A stretch of DNA of 64,000 nucleotides, from positions 1 to 64,000 of the forward strand of contig NZ_JABAIA010000002.1 of the NCBI RefSeq assembly GCF_012641275.1, written 5' to 3'. The stretch is from Chitinophaga varians. Lineage in GTDB: Bacteria > Bacteroidota > Bacteroidia > Chitinophagales > Chitinophagaceae. A program made the position numbers and the translations under genes. Shown in pieces: positions 11,330 to 21,500 of the stretch (positions are counted from its first letter, which is position 1; each line of letters begins with the position of its first letter). A model generated the notes under the pieces. That model saw only the letters and a program-made list of their open reading frames with translations. It searched no databases and had not been told where the DNA came from.

Positions 11330-11347
11330 TCCCGAAGCCGCAGACTT

Positions 11348-12703
11348 ATGGAATTATCAGGATACAAAAAGTATGGCATGACTTTGTTGAAAAAGCGGCT
11401 GTTATGGTGCATTCCAGTGATGCTGGTCGCCAATGCTGCCAGGGCCCAGTTGCGTTTCGCCTCCCTTCAGGACATTTGGGCCTATGCCGAACAACATAAT
11501 ATTCAGTTAAAGAGCGCTCATTTAAATGGCCTTATTGCAGGTATTAATATTAAACAGGCATATGGCGCCATGTTGCCGGTAGTGACGGCCACAGGAGGGT
11601 ATACTGACAATATCAAAATACAACCTACGCTGATTCCGGAAAAACTACTGCGCCCAAATGTGCCGGACGGCGTTTTTACCGAAGCAACCTTTGGACGGCG
11701 ATTTATTTACAATGGCGGCATTTTCGCCCAATTTGATATCCTGAATATTCAGGATTGGTACGCAATAAGAAGAGCACGGCTGAATGACGCCATATCCCGG
11801 TTCAATATAGCCAACGTCAAAATGGGCCTCTATCAGCAACTGGCGGATACTTACTACGCCTGTATGTTATTGACAGAAGCAGAGCGGCTCTCCCGGGAAA
11901 ACTTAAAAACCACCACGGCGATTTATGAACTGGCGGATAACAAGTTTCACGAGGGTGTTATTAGCGAAGCAACGATCAATACCGTATTAATTAACAGGGA
12001 AAAGGCCGGGAAAAGCCTGGATGCCGCCACGCAGCACAGGCAGCTGCAACTGAATAACCTGCAACTGTTACTGAATGTATCTGATAGTATCGTCCTTACG
12101 GGTAATCCGGACGAGGGTACGCTGACGGATGCGGAGGACAGCTTCCCGACAGATCCCGCCATAAAGCTGTCAGACGCACGTATGCAACTGTCGGAGAACG
12201 AGCTGAGGAACGCCAGAGCCGCTCTGGCGCCTACTTTGAGCGCAATATATCAGTATAATCTTCAGCTTTCCACAAGTGAGTTCCTGAAGTCCAAAGATGG
12301 CAATACGATGCCCCAGCAGTATTGGGGGCTGAGGCTGACAGCACCATTGTTCGCCGGGAAGACCCGTTTGTATAATATTCAAAAAGCAAAAATTGATTAT
12401 GACATACAACAGAAAGAGCATCATCACACCCGCTTACAGTCGGATATCAATAACAAAAATTTATTGCTTGCTTATAAAGCGTCGCTGAAAACCTATGAAA
12501 AAGCCAAAAATATCCTGGCTTTGTACCAAAGTAATGACGCCCATGCAACAAGGAAGTTTAACGAGGGTATTATCTCTCTGGACGAACGATTGAAATCATA
12601 TTCGGACCTGATCATCAATCAGAACGAATATCTGCAAAACATGAGTGATTACTTTATCCAACAATATCTCCTGAAAATTCGTCAAACAAATTTTGTGGAA
12701 TGA
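11348..12703 (+). CDS. TolC-family outer membrane efflux protein
   Basis: Outer-membrane channel of a tripartite exporter. The protein has 451 residues, normal for the family, with long helical stretches carrying the two internally similar halves typical of TolC. The N-terminus reads MTLLKKRLL, a hydrophobic run, then ANAARAQ, a convincing signal peptide. The internal ATG at 11378 places that signal right at the start, so it may be the true start rather than 11348. It begins 18 nt after the PKS stop and overlaps the next gene by 4 nt (ATGA), so it should be cotranscribed with both. From context it probably exports the PKS/NRPS product. Confidence 0.88.
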   Translation: MELSGYKKYGMTLLKKRLLWCIPVMLVANAARAQLRFASLQDIWAYAEQHNIQLKSAHLNGLIAGINIKQAYGAMLPVVTATGGYTDNIKIQPTLIPEKLLRPNVPDGVFTEATFGRRFIYNGGIFAQFDILNIQDWYAIRRARLNDAISRFNIANVKMGLYQQLADTYYACMLLTEAERLSRENLKTTTAIYELADNKFHEGVISEATINTVLINREKAGKSLDAATQHRQLQLNNLQLLLNVSDSIVLTGNPDEGTLTDAEDSFPTDPAIKLSDARMQLSENELRNARAALAPTLSAIYQYNLQLSTSEFLKSKDGNTMPQQYWGLRLTAPLFAGKTRLYNIQKAKIDYDIQQKEHHHTRLQSDINNKNLLLAYKASLKTYEKAKNILALYQSNDAHATRKFNEGIISLDERLKSYSDLIINQNEYLQNMSDYFIQQYLLKIRQTNFVE

Positions 12704-13797
12704 GAAAGATGAGAATAATGGCGGCCATTGTGCTGATGTTAACCATTAGTTGTAAAAACAGAAACGAAGAATGGACTTCACCCACAGTTTCATCCATTAC
12801 AGAATCTGTATTCGCCTCCGGCCATATTGAAGCGGTAGGCCAGTTTGCGCTGGCGGCGCTTAACGACGGATATATAAAGAAAGTAACCGTAAGCGAAGGA
12901 GATACCGTAAAGGCCGGCCAGACACTATTTTTTCAGGATAACGCAACTTCTGCAATTCAACAACAAACCGCCGCAGAAAATCTCCGGATTGTCAAAGAGG
13001 AGGCTGCTGTCAATTCCGCTGTTTTCCGGCAACTGGAAGAACAATTGAACATGGCAAATGAAAAACTGAATAATGATAAAATCCAGTTGGAACGAATGCA
13101 GCGGTTATATACCACCAACTCCGTCGCCCGGGTGGAGGTGGAGGCTGCGCAGCTCAGTTATAACAACGCTGTCAGTAATGTCAATGTACTTAAACAAAAA
13201 ATAGAAGCAACCAGCCTGGATTTACAACAGGCGGTTGTTAACAGTCACGGGCAACAACTGAGTGCAGCTGTAAATACCAGCTACTATAATATTAAAGCGC
13301 CAGGTGAATACAAGGTATATGCGTTGCTTAGAAAAGAAGGCGAATGGGTGCGTAAAGGAGAAACGGTGGCCGTATTGGGTGATGCTCAAAAACTAAAAAT
13401 CGTTCTGAGCGTGGATGAAACAAGTATCGAAAAAATTCGCCTGGGGCAAAAAGTGCTGGTAGAGTTAAATACCGGAAAGGGCGTGGCACATATTGCGCAT
13501 GTATCTAAAAAGTACCCTGCCTTCGATGCTGCATCGCAGGCGTATACTGTGGAAGCCCTTTTTGAAAAAAACAGCCCTTCGCTCATCAACGGAACGCTTT
13601 TGCAGGCGTACATTATAGTGGCCCGGAAGGACAATGCCCTGTTGATACCCAGAAAATGCCTCGGTCCGGATGGCAGCGTTGTGGTGAAAGCATCACGGGG
13701 GCGGGATACGGTGATGATCAAAACAGGCATCGTGTCAAACGAATGGGTGGAGGTCCTTTCGGCATTAAACCAATCCACCAGAATTCTGAAACAGTAA
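12700..13797 (+). CDS. HlyD/MacA-type periplasmic adaptor lipoprotein
   Basis: Membrane-fusion protein linking the inner-membrane ABC transporter to the TolC-like channel. It has 365 residues with a lipobox (LTISC at about residue 18), so it is probably acylated and anchored. A biotinyl-lipoyl-like half (GYIKKVTVSEGDTVKAGQ) is followed by a coiled-coil hairpin (about residues 85-180), the second lipoyl half (GEWVRKGETVAVLGD) and beta-barrel segments (GQKVLVELN). The start codon overlaps the upstream stop, indicating translational coupling. Close neighbours with FtsX-type permease and LolD-type ATPase subunits suggest a MacAB-like arrangement rather than RND. Confidence 0.88.
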   Translation: MRKMRIMAAIVLMLTISCKNRNEEWTSPTVSSITESVFASGHIEAVGQFALAALNDGYIKKVTVSEGDTVKAGQTLFFQDNATSAIQQQTAAENLRIVKEEAAVNSAVFRQLEEQLNMANEKLNNDKIQLERMQRLYTTNSVARVEVEAAQLSYNNAVSNVNVLKQKIEATSLDLQQAVVNSHGQQLSAAVNTSYYNIKAPGEYKVYALLRKEGEWVRKGETVAVLGDAQKLKIVLSVDETSIEKIRLGQKVLVELNTGKGVAHIAHVSKKYPAFDAASQAYTVEALFEKNSPSLINGTLLQAYIIVARKDNALLIPRKCLGPDGSVVVKASRGRDTVMIKTGIVSNEWVEVLSALNQSTRILKQ

Positions 13798-13822
13798 TGG
13801 CAACAGCATAAGATATACGATA

Positions 13823-15067
13823 ATGAAGTTCGGTGTTAATACTGAAATCGCTTTCACTTATATGGTCAGCCGCCATCGGCAAACTATTGTGGCGGCTCTG
13901 GGCGTGACTTTTGGAATAGGAATGTTCATTTTTATCAATTCCCTGATCTCCGGCACCAATCAGTGGTCGGAGAAAATCATGCTTAGCAGTACTCCCCACC
14001 TGCGTTTATATACCGACAGCCGATGGTGTGATACCAAACTGCTGGATAAATATGAAAGTAAAGGAACGGTCCATCTTATCAGTAATCCCCGGTACGTAAA
14101 TACGACCAATAATATCATTAACCCTGATAATGTAATACAGCTGCTGTCTCAGTATGAAGAAATTACAAAAATGAGTAAACAGGTAAGCTCAAACGTGATC
14201 TACTCAAATAATAACCTGCAGGAGAATGGAAGTGTGGTGGGCGTCAATATTATTGAACAGGATGACATGTTTGATATCTCTTCCAGTATGATTTCAGGTT
14301 CTGTTAAGGCACTCGCTGAAAATAATAATGGTATTATCATTGGTGCGGGATTGTCGAAAAAACTAAATGTCAAAAAAGGAGACTACATCACCCTGGCAAC
14401 AGGAAACGGCTTTACAAAGAGACTGCAGGTTACCGGTATTTTTAAAACCACCGTCAAGGCAGTGGACAATGGTAAATCCTATACGAATGTTCCGGTTGTT
14501 CAACAGTTATTGCAAAAGGACCGGGGGTATATTACCGATATTTATATCAACATAAAAGATTATAACAGAACGTCCGGGCTGGCCGATAAAATACAGAGAC
14601 AAACGGGTTATGCTGTTGAAACATGGCAAAGTACCAATGAACAGTCGCTGGCAGGTAAAAAAATCAGGGACATCATCGCCAATGCTGTTGTTATCACCAT
14701 TTTGCTGGTGGCCGGTTTCGGTATCTATAATATTCTTAATATGGTGATCTATGAGAAAATGAAAGAAATTGCGATTTTGAAGGCAACGGGATTTCAGGGA
14801 TTGGACGTAATCAGCATATTTATCAAACAGGCATCACTTATTGGATTGGTTGGTACAATAGGAGGACTGTTGTTTGGCTGGTCGGTTTCTTATTTTGTGT
14901 CAAGGATTTATTTGGGAGTTGGTAGTGTTACCTACCTTCCGGTCACTTTTCAGTTTAAACATTACGCACAGGGATCTGTATTTGGCCTGATAACCGCCTT
15001 CCTGGCGGGATACATACCTGCCAGAAAAGCAGCGAAAGTAGATCCGATTAAAATTATAAGGGGATAA
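13823..15067 (+). CDS. MacB/FtsX-family ABC transporter permease
   Basis: Inner-membrane permease of 414 residues. One N-terminal transmembrane helix (about residues 20-40) is followed by a large periplasmic domain of roughly 240 residues, then three C-terminal helices (starting near IIANAVVITILLVAGFG). It ends in the typical tail PARKAAKVDPIKIIRG. This is the four-helix MacB/LolC topology. The gene starts 25 nt after the adaptor gene and is followed without spacing by the ATPase gene (TAA directly followed by ATG). The ATPase is a separate polypeptide here, unlike E. coli MacB, where it is fused. Confidence 0.88.
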   Translation: MKFGVNTEIAFTYMVSRHRQTIVAALGVTFGIGMFIFINSLISGTNQWSEKIMLSSTPHLRLYTDSRWCDTKLLDKYESKGTVHLISNPRYVNTTNNIINPDNVIQLLSQYEEITKMSKQVSSNVIYSNNNLQENGSVVGVNIIEQDDMFDISSSMISGSVKALAENNNGIIIGAGLSKKLNVKKGDYITLATGNGFTKRLQVTGIFKTTVKAVDNGKSYTNVPVVQQLLQKDRGYITDIYINIKDYNRTSGLADKIQRQTGYAVETWQSTNEQSLAGKKIRDIIANAVVITILLVAGFGIYNILNMVIYEKMKEIAILKATGFQGLDVISIFIKQASLIGLVGTIGGLLFGWSVSYFVSRIYLGVGSVTYLPVTFQFKHYAQGSVFGLITAFLAGYIPARKAAKVDPIKIIRG

Positions 15068-15748
15068 ATGTCTGGTGCATCAATAGCCTTGAGGGCTCGA
15101 AATATCAATAAGTACTTTTATACACCGGACAAACTCCAGGTATTGAACAACGTAGGATTTGATGTGGAAAAGGGAGAGTTTGTTTCGGTAACAGGGAAGT
15201 CCGGCTCCGGGAAGTCTACAATGTTGTACATTCTATCAACGATGGACACTGATTATGAAGGCACAATTGAATTAAACGGAGAAAAAATTTCCGGCAGATC
15301 TGAGAATTATCTGGCTAAGTTCCGGAATGAACATCTGGGATTTGTGTTTCAGTTCCACTATCTGTTACCTGATTTTTCCTGTCTGAAAAATGTGATGATC
15401 CCTGCATTGCGTCTTGGAAGGTTATCCCCGAAAGAGATAGAACATAATGCTTATGAAAAAATGAAACAACTGGGTGTAGGGGAGCAGGCGTTGAAGCCGG
15501 CCTCAAAGATCTCCGGAGGGCAGCAACAGAGGGTCGCCATTGCAAGGGCACTGATCAACGAGCCCTCCGTTATCATGTGTGACGAGCCTACAGGGAACCT
15601 GGATACTAAAAACACCGGTATTGTTTTCGATATTTTTCAACGTTTATCTGCAGAACATAAAAAAACCATTATCGTGGTCAGCCATGACAACGATTTTGCC
15701 TCAAAAACGAACCGTATCATAGAATTGCGGGACGGAAGAATTCTCTGA
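15068..15748 (+). CDS. LolD/MacB-type ABC transporter ATP-binding protein
   Basis: ATPase subunit of 226 residues, the usual size for LolD-like proteins. It has Walker A GKSGSGKST, Q-loop region FVFQFHYLLPD, signature ISGGQQQRVAIARAL, Walker B VIMCDEPTGNLD and H-loop VVSHD, all intact. It directly abuts the permease gene and is the last gene of the PKS/export operon. The FtsX-type partner and this ATPase subclass suggest mechanotransmission export of a periplasmic or membrane-associated substrate rather than classical import. An efflux or self-protection role for the polyketide is inferred from gene order. Confidence 0.9.
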   Translation: MSGASIALRARNINKYFYTPDKLQVLNNVGFDVEKGEFVSVTGKSGSGKSTMLYILSTMDTDYEGTIELNGEKISGRSENYLAKFRNEHLGFVFQFHYLLPDFSCLKNVMIPALRLGRLSPKEIEHNAYEKMKQLGVGEQALKPASKISGGQQQRVAIARALINEPSVIMCDEPTGNLDTKNTGIVFDIFQRLSAEHKKTIIVVSHDNDFASKTNRIIELRDGRIL

Positions 15749-15760
15749 TGCTGTTTCCTC

Positions 15761-15788
15761 AAAAAAAAGCGGGGTAGAAACCCCGCTT
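15761..15788 (-). terminator. Intrinsic terminator of the SusCD/phosphodiesterase unit
   Basis: Perfect 8-bp stem (AAGCGGGG with CCCCGCTT, loop TAGAAA). On the - strand it is followed by eight T, so it terminates transcription coming from the gene ending at 15805. On the + strand there is no T-run, so it would stop the exporter operon less well. Confidence 0.8.
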
Positions 15789-15804
15789 CCATTCCTTATC
15801 CATT

Positions 15805-17151
15805 TTAATTGGATTTCTTCATCACTCCGGGATATACCATCCCTTCTGCATCTTTCAATGATATCCCCAATAATTTGGCTATCAACGGCGCTACATCTGT
15901 CAGTTCCATCACCGGAACGGTAATATTCTCTGCCAGTCCTGCGCCATAGGCAACAAACCCTGTCTGTATCTCCCTGAAATCGGGGAAATAACCATGGGCG
16001 CCGCCATTGGCTTTTTTCACCGCTTCTCCTTCCCGGTTGGCGGAGAATGCGATCCCCTGTACGGCGGTGAGCGCGAGCACCGCGTCAGGATCGGCGCCGG
16101 TCTGTGCCAGGGCGGGTTGTTCTATCACACGGAACTGTTTGCGGATGCTTTCGGGCAGTTCGTTCAGGATGGTTTTTACCTGTTGCAGTGTTTTGGTGTC
16201 GTTTTTATCTTTCAGCTTCAGGAAGGTGGAGCCGCCGCCGCTATGGAACAAGGCTTTCCAGCTGCCTGGATTTGTTTTGGTGCCGGCCAGGCCTTTTTGT
16301 GCGAGCCATACATTGGGCGCCAGGGAGGTGTGGATGTCCACGAAGCCGTGATCTCCGGTGATGATAACGGCGGTGCTGTCGCTGATGCCGGCTTTTTCGA
16401 TGGCTTCGAGGATGGTGCCGATGCCGTGGTCGGCGGAAGCTACGGCGGTGGCTACAGCGTTGCCTTCCCGTCCTTCGCGGTGCTGCACTTCGTCGGTGCA
16501 TGGCAGGTGGACGGTCAGCAGGTTGGGCTTGTAGCGACGGACCAGGTAGGCGGCCATGCGGCTAAGGGTTTCGTTCATGCCGAGGTAGCGGAGGTTCATG
16601 TCGGTGGACTCTAACTCGCCGGTGGCATGCTGCTGTATTTCTTCGAAGAGGCCTTGGGGCGTAGACTGCTCGCTGGTAGGCGCTCTGCGGTCGCCGGGAT
16701 TGCTAAGGGAGAATGTCTCCGGGATGTTATAGTTCACCGGAGCACCTACTGACACCGGCCAGGAGACTGAGGCGGATATCAGTCCGGCTTTGCCGACAGC
16801 ATCCCACAGCGTTTCTGCTTTGATATGGCTGGTCTCTGAGTACCAGCGGCCGCTGGCCCCTTCCGGTTCGAAAGGGGTATTGTAGCAGACGCCATGTTTG
16901 GCCGGTTTTACACCGGTGATCAGGGTGGTATGGGATGGATAGGTGATGGTCGGGAAAATGCCTTTTACTCCGGTGGCATGCACGCCTTTTTCTTTGATGC
17001 GTTGCATATTGGGCGCGGGCCAGGAACGGTCGAGATAAAAATCGGGACGGAAGCCGTCGATACTGATTAATACCACATATTTAGCCTGTTGGGCCATGGC
17101 GGCAGCAGATACTAGCAGTAACGCATATACGGAAAAGAGTAGTTTTTTCAT
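15805..17151 (-). CDS. Secreted nucleotide pyrophosphatase/phosphodiesterase-family protein (alkaline phosphatase superfamily)
   Basis: Periplasmic hydrolase of phosphodiester or pyrophosphate bonds, 448 residues. A signal peptide (MKKLLFSVYALLLVSAAAMA) precedes the type I phosphodiesterase fold: metal-binding ISIDGFRPD, nucleophile region FPTITYPSHTTL (Thr expected as nucleophile), then DHG (TGDHGFVDIHT) and a late His-containing metal motif (NGGAHGYFPD). It is the last gene of the SusC/SusD unit, starting 11 nt after the SusD stop. This suggests that the imported or surface-bound substrate contains phosphodiester bonds, for example nucleotides, phospholipid head groups or teichoic-acid-like material. 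The exact substrate cannot be read from sequence. Confidence 0.85.
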   Translation of the reverse strand: MKKLLFSVYALLLVSAAAMAQQAKYVVLISIDGFRPDFYLDRSWPAPNMQRIKEKGVHATGVKGIFPTITYPSHTTLITGVKPAKHGVCYNTPFEPEGASGRWYSETSHIKAETLWDAVGKAGLISASVSWPVSVGAPVNYNIPETFSLSNPGDRRAPTSEQSTPQGLFEEIQQHATGELESTDMNLRYLGMNETLSRMAAYLVRRYKPNLLTVHLPCTDEVQHREGREGNAVATAVASADHGIGTILEAIEKAGISDSTAVIITGDHGFVDIHTSLAPNVWLAQKGLAGTKTNPGSWKALFHSGGGSTFLKLKDKNDTKTLQQVKTILNELPESIRKQFRVIEQPALAQTGADPDAVLALTAVQGIAFSANREGEAVKKANGGAHGYFPDFREIQTGFVAYGAGLAENITVPVMELTDVAPLIAKLLGISLKDAEGMVYPGVMKKSN

Positions 17152-17162
17152 GATAATAATCT

Positions 17163-18584
17163 TTAGTTGGTGAACGGGAAAATTTCTTTTGCGTGTTTGT
17201 TTTTCACCAGCACGGCATTCATGTCGTATTTCATAGTTACCACGCCATTGGTTTTATCGTAGGTGAAATCATCCATGCCCCGGCTCAGCGGGATAAAGGA
17301 GGGGATCTGTGCTTTCAGGTGTTCCGGTTTCACGTTCGGGTTGTTGAGCTGTTCTGTTTGGGAAACAGGGAATTTAATGCCCAGGTCTGTCATCCGTCTG
17401 CCTTCTGCCATGAATATTTCCTGGCGCAGGCGGTAGAGGATGTATAACAACTGGTCTTCTGTGACGGCGGCATCGAGATCATTATTGGTGACCAGCGTGC
17501 CGGACACTGTATATACTTTAACGTTACCAGCCTGACGGTCCAGCACATAATTGCTGCGCAGGGTGTCGTTGGCGTCAAATTTTACTTTTACGGCTTTCAG
17601 CGGATAATCAGTGCGGTTGCCACCGTTGCGGGTTTCTTTTTTATCATCTACCATGACAGAAGGACGGTTGGCCACCAGCTGCAACAGCTGTTTCAGCACG
17701 TTACGGCCTTCGGTGAGGTTACCACCGGCTATCTGTGTTTCTGCGATGATCAGCCAACCTTCTTCCGCTTTGGCAATGGTGACGGGCTTCTGGTCGTTGG
17801 CAGCCAGACCGGTATGGAAATATTTAGGGTCCAGGAAATCCAGTCGCGGCAGCGGCGCAAACTCGTTGTTGGTGGAAGAGAAAAGATAGGTCTGCATGTC
17901 ATTGGGAACGTTGTTCACGCCGTCATATTTTACCTGGCGAAGCAACGTGCCGTTATTGTTGGTAGCTGCGGCAGCGAATTTAGCGGCGTTGGCGGCATCT
18001 CCGAGGGCGTAGTAGGCGCGGGCTTTGAGCAGCGTATAAGCGGCTGTTTCCGCGGCATTTTTACTCAGGGCAATAGCCTGGTCCAGCTGACGGATAGCTT
18101 GTTGCAGGTGCTCTGCGGGAGTAAGCACCGCACCGCCGGCACTGCCGGGGAGGCCTATAAACAATTCTCCGCTGAGGATATGTGCAAAGGCGCTGCTGAA
18201 ATATACTTCTGCGGAATCTGCGGCGGTAGCGGCAGGATCGGCGGGCAATACTTTGTTAAGGCCGTATTCAGACATTTCCCGCAGGCGCTGTACCTGTATC
18301 TGCAGGTTGTTGACATCCAGATCGTAATAATCGATCTGAGGGATATCAAAAACTTTACTGCTCAACGTGCGGTTGTTGTAATAGTTGTCAGATACCAGTT
18401 CAGTGGAAACCACCACCTGGTTCATCGTCAGCGCCAGCTGCCGGCGAAGGCCGGTCACCCAGCTGGAAGCGGCATTGGGGTTCTCCAGAAATACCGGCTC
18501 GGTGACATTTGGATTTAATACGGAACAGCTGTCCATAGCAAGCATACCTGCAAAGAGGGCAGCGGTGATATATCTTTTTTTCAT
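17163..18584 (-). CDS. SusD/RagB-like surface lipoprotein
   Basis: Substrate-binding lid of a SusCD outer-membrane importer, 473 residues. The N-terminus has a short hydrophobic run ending AMDSC, an acceptable though atypical lipobox. TPR-like helices appear in the middle (LKARAYYALGDAANAAKFAA), and the C-terminal part has the family's RQEIFMAEGRRMTDLG segment. The gene lies 11 nt downstream of the paired SusC and 11 nt upstream of the phosphodiesterase, all in one - strand transcription unit. The TPR-like core and the conserved C-terminal helix make the family call firm even though the N-terminal binding face is not recognised. Confidence 0.82.
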   Translation of the reverse strand: MKKRYITAALFAGMLAMDSCSVLNPNVTEPVFLENPNAASSWVTGLRRQLALTMNQVVVSTELVSDNYYNNRTLSSKVFDIPQIDYYDLDVNNLQIQVQRLREMSEYGLNKVLPADPAATAADSAEVYFSSAFAHILSGELFIGLPGSAGGAVLTPAEHLQQAIRQLDQAIALSKNAAETAAYTLLKARAYYALGDAANAAKFAAAATNNNGTLLRQVKYDGVNNVPNDMQTYLFSSTNNEFAPLPRLDFLDPKYFHTGLAANDQKPVTIAKAEEGWLIIAETQIAGGNLTEGRNVLKQLLQLVANRPSVMVDDKKETRNGGNRTDYPLKAVKVKFDANDTLRSNYVLDRQAGNVKVYTVSGTLVTNNDLDAAVTEDQLLYILYRLRQEIFMAEGRRMTDLGIKFPVSQTEQLNNPNVKPEHLKAQIPSFIPLSRGMDDFTYDKTNGVVTMKYDMNAVLVKNKHAKEIFPFTN

Positions 18585-18595
18585 GATTGACAGGT

Positions 18596-21500
18596 TTAGA
18601 AGTTTAAACGTAAAGTGCCTAAGAACTGCCGCGGCGCGGAATAGGTGGCATAGGAGATACCGCCGGTGGTGGCGCCTCCCTGGCCCTGCGCACTGCCGCT
18701 GATGGTAGCTTCCGGATCAAAAGAGGAAGCAGCGAAATTCAGCGGGTTCACAGCAGAGAAGCTGACAGTGGCATTTTTGATCACTTTGTTGAACAGCGCC
18801 GGTTTCCAGCTGTAGCTGCAACCTATCAGCCTGATCTTCAGGTAGTCTGTTTTTTCGGTAAACATATTCGTGAAGTTCAGCCAGTTGGTACGCTTGTTTT
18901 TATCGATCTCTCCCTGTGGAATACCTTCGTTGCCGGCGCCATAGTTAAACCGGAACTGACGGTCGAAAGAGTTGGCATAAGCCCCTTTCTGATAATCACC
19001 GTTGACGAAGAAATTGAATTGTTTGTAACGCAGGTTCAGCCCCAGGCTGCCGAAGAGGTCCGGAATGGTGGTGCCCAGGTTCTGCTGCGCGGTAGTGCTC
19101 TGTAATACGCCGTCAGGGCCAAACACGCCGTAGTTGCCACGCAGGAAACCGATAGGGTATCCTTCCTGTACAACGGTCTGAATGGTACGGGCGCTGAAGC
19201 CGTTGATGTTAAAAGGCGCTACGCCGCCGGCACTTTCTACATTATTATACATGGTGTTGGCAGAGGCATTCAGCCGGAGGGTGAAATCTTTGGTATCTAC
19301 CGGGATGGCGGTAACGCTCAGCTCCCAGCCACGGTTCAGTATCTTACCGACATTGTACAACTGCGACAGTGACTGGCCGGTGGACGGTGTTGGTGGCACA
19401 TAAAAGAGCGCGTCGTTGGTCACGGCGTTATAATAACCGGCAGATATCAACAGACGGTCTTTCAGGAAACCTAAGTCTATGCCTGCTTCCAGCGTCTGTG
19501 TCTTTTCAGGTTTCAGGTTGTCGTTGCCCGGCTGACCGAAAAATGCTGCCTGGTCATTGTTATAACCCTGGAAGGCTATCGTTCTTTCATTGGCGAAAGC
19601 TGTTGGCAGATTACCGGCTATACCGAAACCGCCGCGTACTTTGGCGGAAGACAATACCTGCTCAAAACTGGCAAACCAGGGCTCTGCACTGGGAACATAA
19701 GAGAAACCTACTTTGGGATAATACTGTATGCCGATGTTACGGCCGAAGGCAGGATTACCGTCGCCACGCAGGCCGAGGTCGAGGAACAGTTTGTTTTTGA
19801 ACCCGATGTTTTCCTGTACATAGATGCCATAGTTCACTACTTCCAGGTAGTATTCATCGCTGGTTTTAGAGGCTGCGTCTTTGATGTTTCTGGCGCCATC
19901 GCGGATATTGCTGCCATTGTAGGCGATCTGCTGGTCTTCGTTGCGGAAGAACTGAGTACCCACAGTGGTAACGAAAGAAAACTGATCTGTTTTCCACTCA
20001 TGCTGTCCGTTCAGCTCCAGCGTGATGCCCAGGTATTTGCGGTCGTTGTTGGTAATGCTGCCCTGGTCTTTTACCGGATTGCCGGTGGTGAAAGAAAGGT
20101 ATTTGTTGGTGGTGATGACCTGGTTTTTCTGTACGCGGTAATCGATACCACCGGTAGCTTTAAATACCAGGTTTTTCAGCGGACGGTATTTAAAAGATTG
20201 TGAAGTCTGGAAGCGGTTAACAGTGATGTCATTGTCCTGCAGCCGCTCTGCTTCGCGGACATAATCTTTCATCCTTTGAAATTCCGTGTCGGAGAGGTTA
20301 TCGATGTCCGGGTTGAATTTAGGGCCGGTGATAGCGGAGGCGCCGCTTTCGGTAAACCATAACCCCGTATAGCCGCCCTGGTTACCATTGCGGTTACGTT
20401 TGTATTTATTGTTGACGTAGGTAAATGAGCTCTCGTAAGTCACCTTTTCTCCGAGGCCGGCGCGGAAACCGGTGCTGAAGTCGATTTTACGGTTGCTGTT
20501 CTGATCGAATATCTCGGTGCCTTGTGAGTTAAGGTAATTTCCGGAGAAGCTATAGCCGAATTTATCCTGACCGCCATTGAGGCCGATATGATGTTTCTGG
20601 AAGAAACCATTCTGCATCAGCAGTTCTTTGGTGCGTTTAAAGTGAAGGAAGTCGGCGGTGGGTGTTTCAATGCCCATCTGTGTTTCAGCGTTCACCGAAA
20701 CATTGCCGGCGCCGCCTTTTTTGGTGAAGATCTGGATCACGCCGTTGGCTGCATCGGAACCGTAGAGGGTAGTGGCAGCGCCGCCATTGATATATTCTAT
20801 CTTCTCAATATTTTCCATCGGGATATCGGCGATGGCGCTGATTGCGGCGCCTTGCGCGCTACCGCCGCCCAGGGCCGATGCGGTATTGAGGTTGTCCATA
20901 CGCACCCCGTCCACATAGATGATGGGAGTGGAGTTCACGAAAGCGGAGTTAACGCCCCTGGCGCGTATAATGGAAGTGGCGCCCGCCTGGCCGCCGGTAA
21001 GTTTGATCTGTGCATTGGGCAAACGTGACTGCAGCAACTGGTCGATACGGGCGGCAGGAACATCTTCAATGTCCCGTGCGCCGATGCTGACAACGTTGGA
21101 CGATAATCTGCGGCGCGCGATGTCTACACCCTGTCCTGTCACCACCACTTCATCGAGGCCGAGCCTGTCTTCTTCCAGCTGAATGTTCAGGCCTGTGGCA
21201 TTTTCCCTCTTCAGCACAATTTCTTTCTTCTTAAAACCCACGAAGTAAACAGACAGTGTCACTTCTTCTTTGCCAGCCGGAAATCCCAGTGAAAAGTGGC
21301 CGTTGACATCTGTTTGTGTACCGGAGGAGCTGCCTTTGATACTGATGCTGACACCGGGTAAAGGCTCATGGGTTTTACCGTCAGTAATGCGGCCGCTGAT
21401 TTTTACGGCCTGTTGCTGGCCGCCGGGCTGTATCAGCAGGTACTTGTCGTTCACCTGTACGATGTTCACGGGGAAGGAACTTAGCAGTTCCCTTAACACT

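Noticed and set aside
11330..11400. Frameshifted continuation of the adenylation domain after the PKS stop
   Set aside because: None of the three forward frames after the stop shows A-domain motifs, and the next ORF begins at once with a TolC-type signal peptide.
16241..16501. Arg/His-rich - strand ORF as a small gene
   Set aside because: Antiphase shadow of the phosphodiesterase gene on the same strand.
15994..16614. + strand ORF of about 206 codons inside the phosphodiesterase gene
   Set aside because: Gly/Ala/Val-rich shadow of the - strand coding frame with no family resemblance.
20588..21028. + strand ORF opposite the SusC plug region
   Set aside because: Antisense shadow; the - strand encodes conserved plug motifs.
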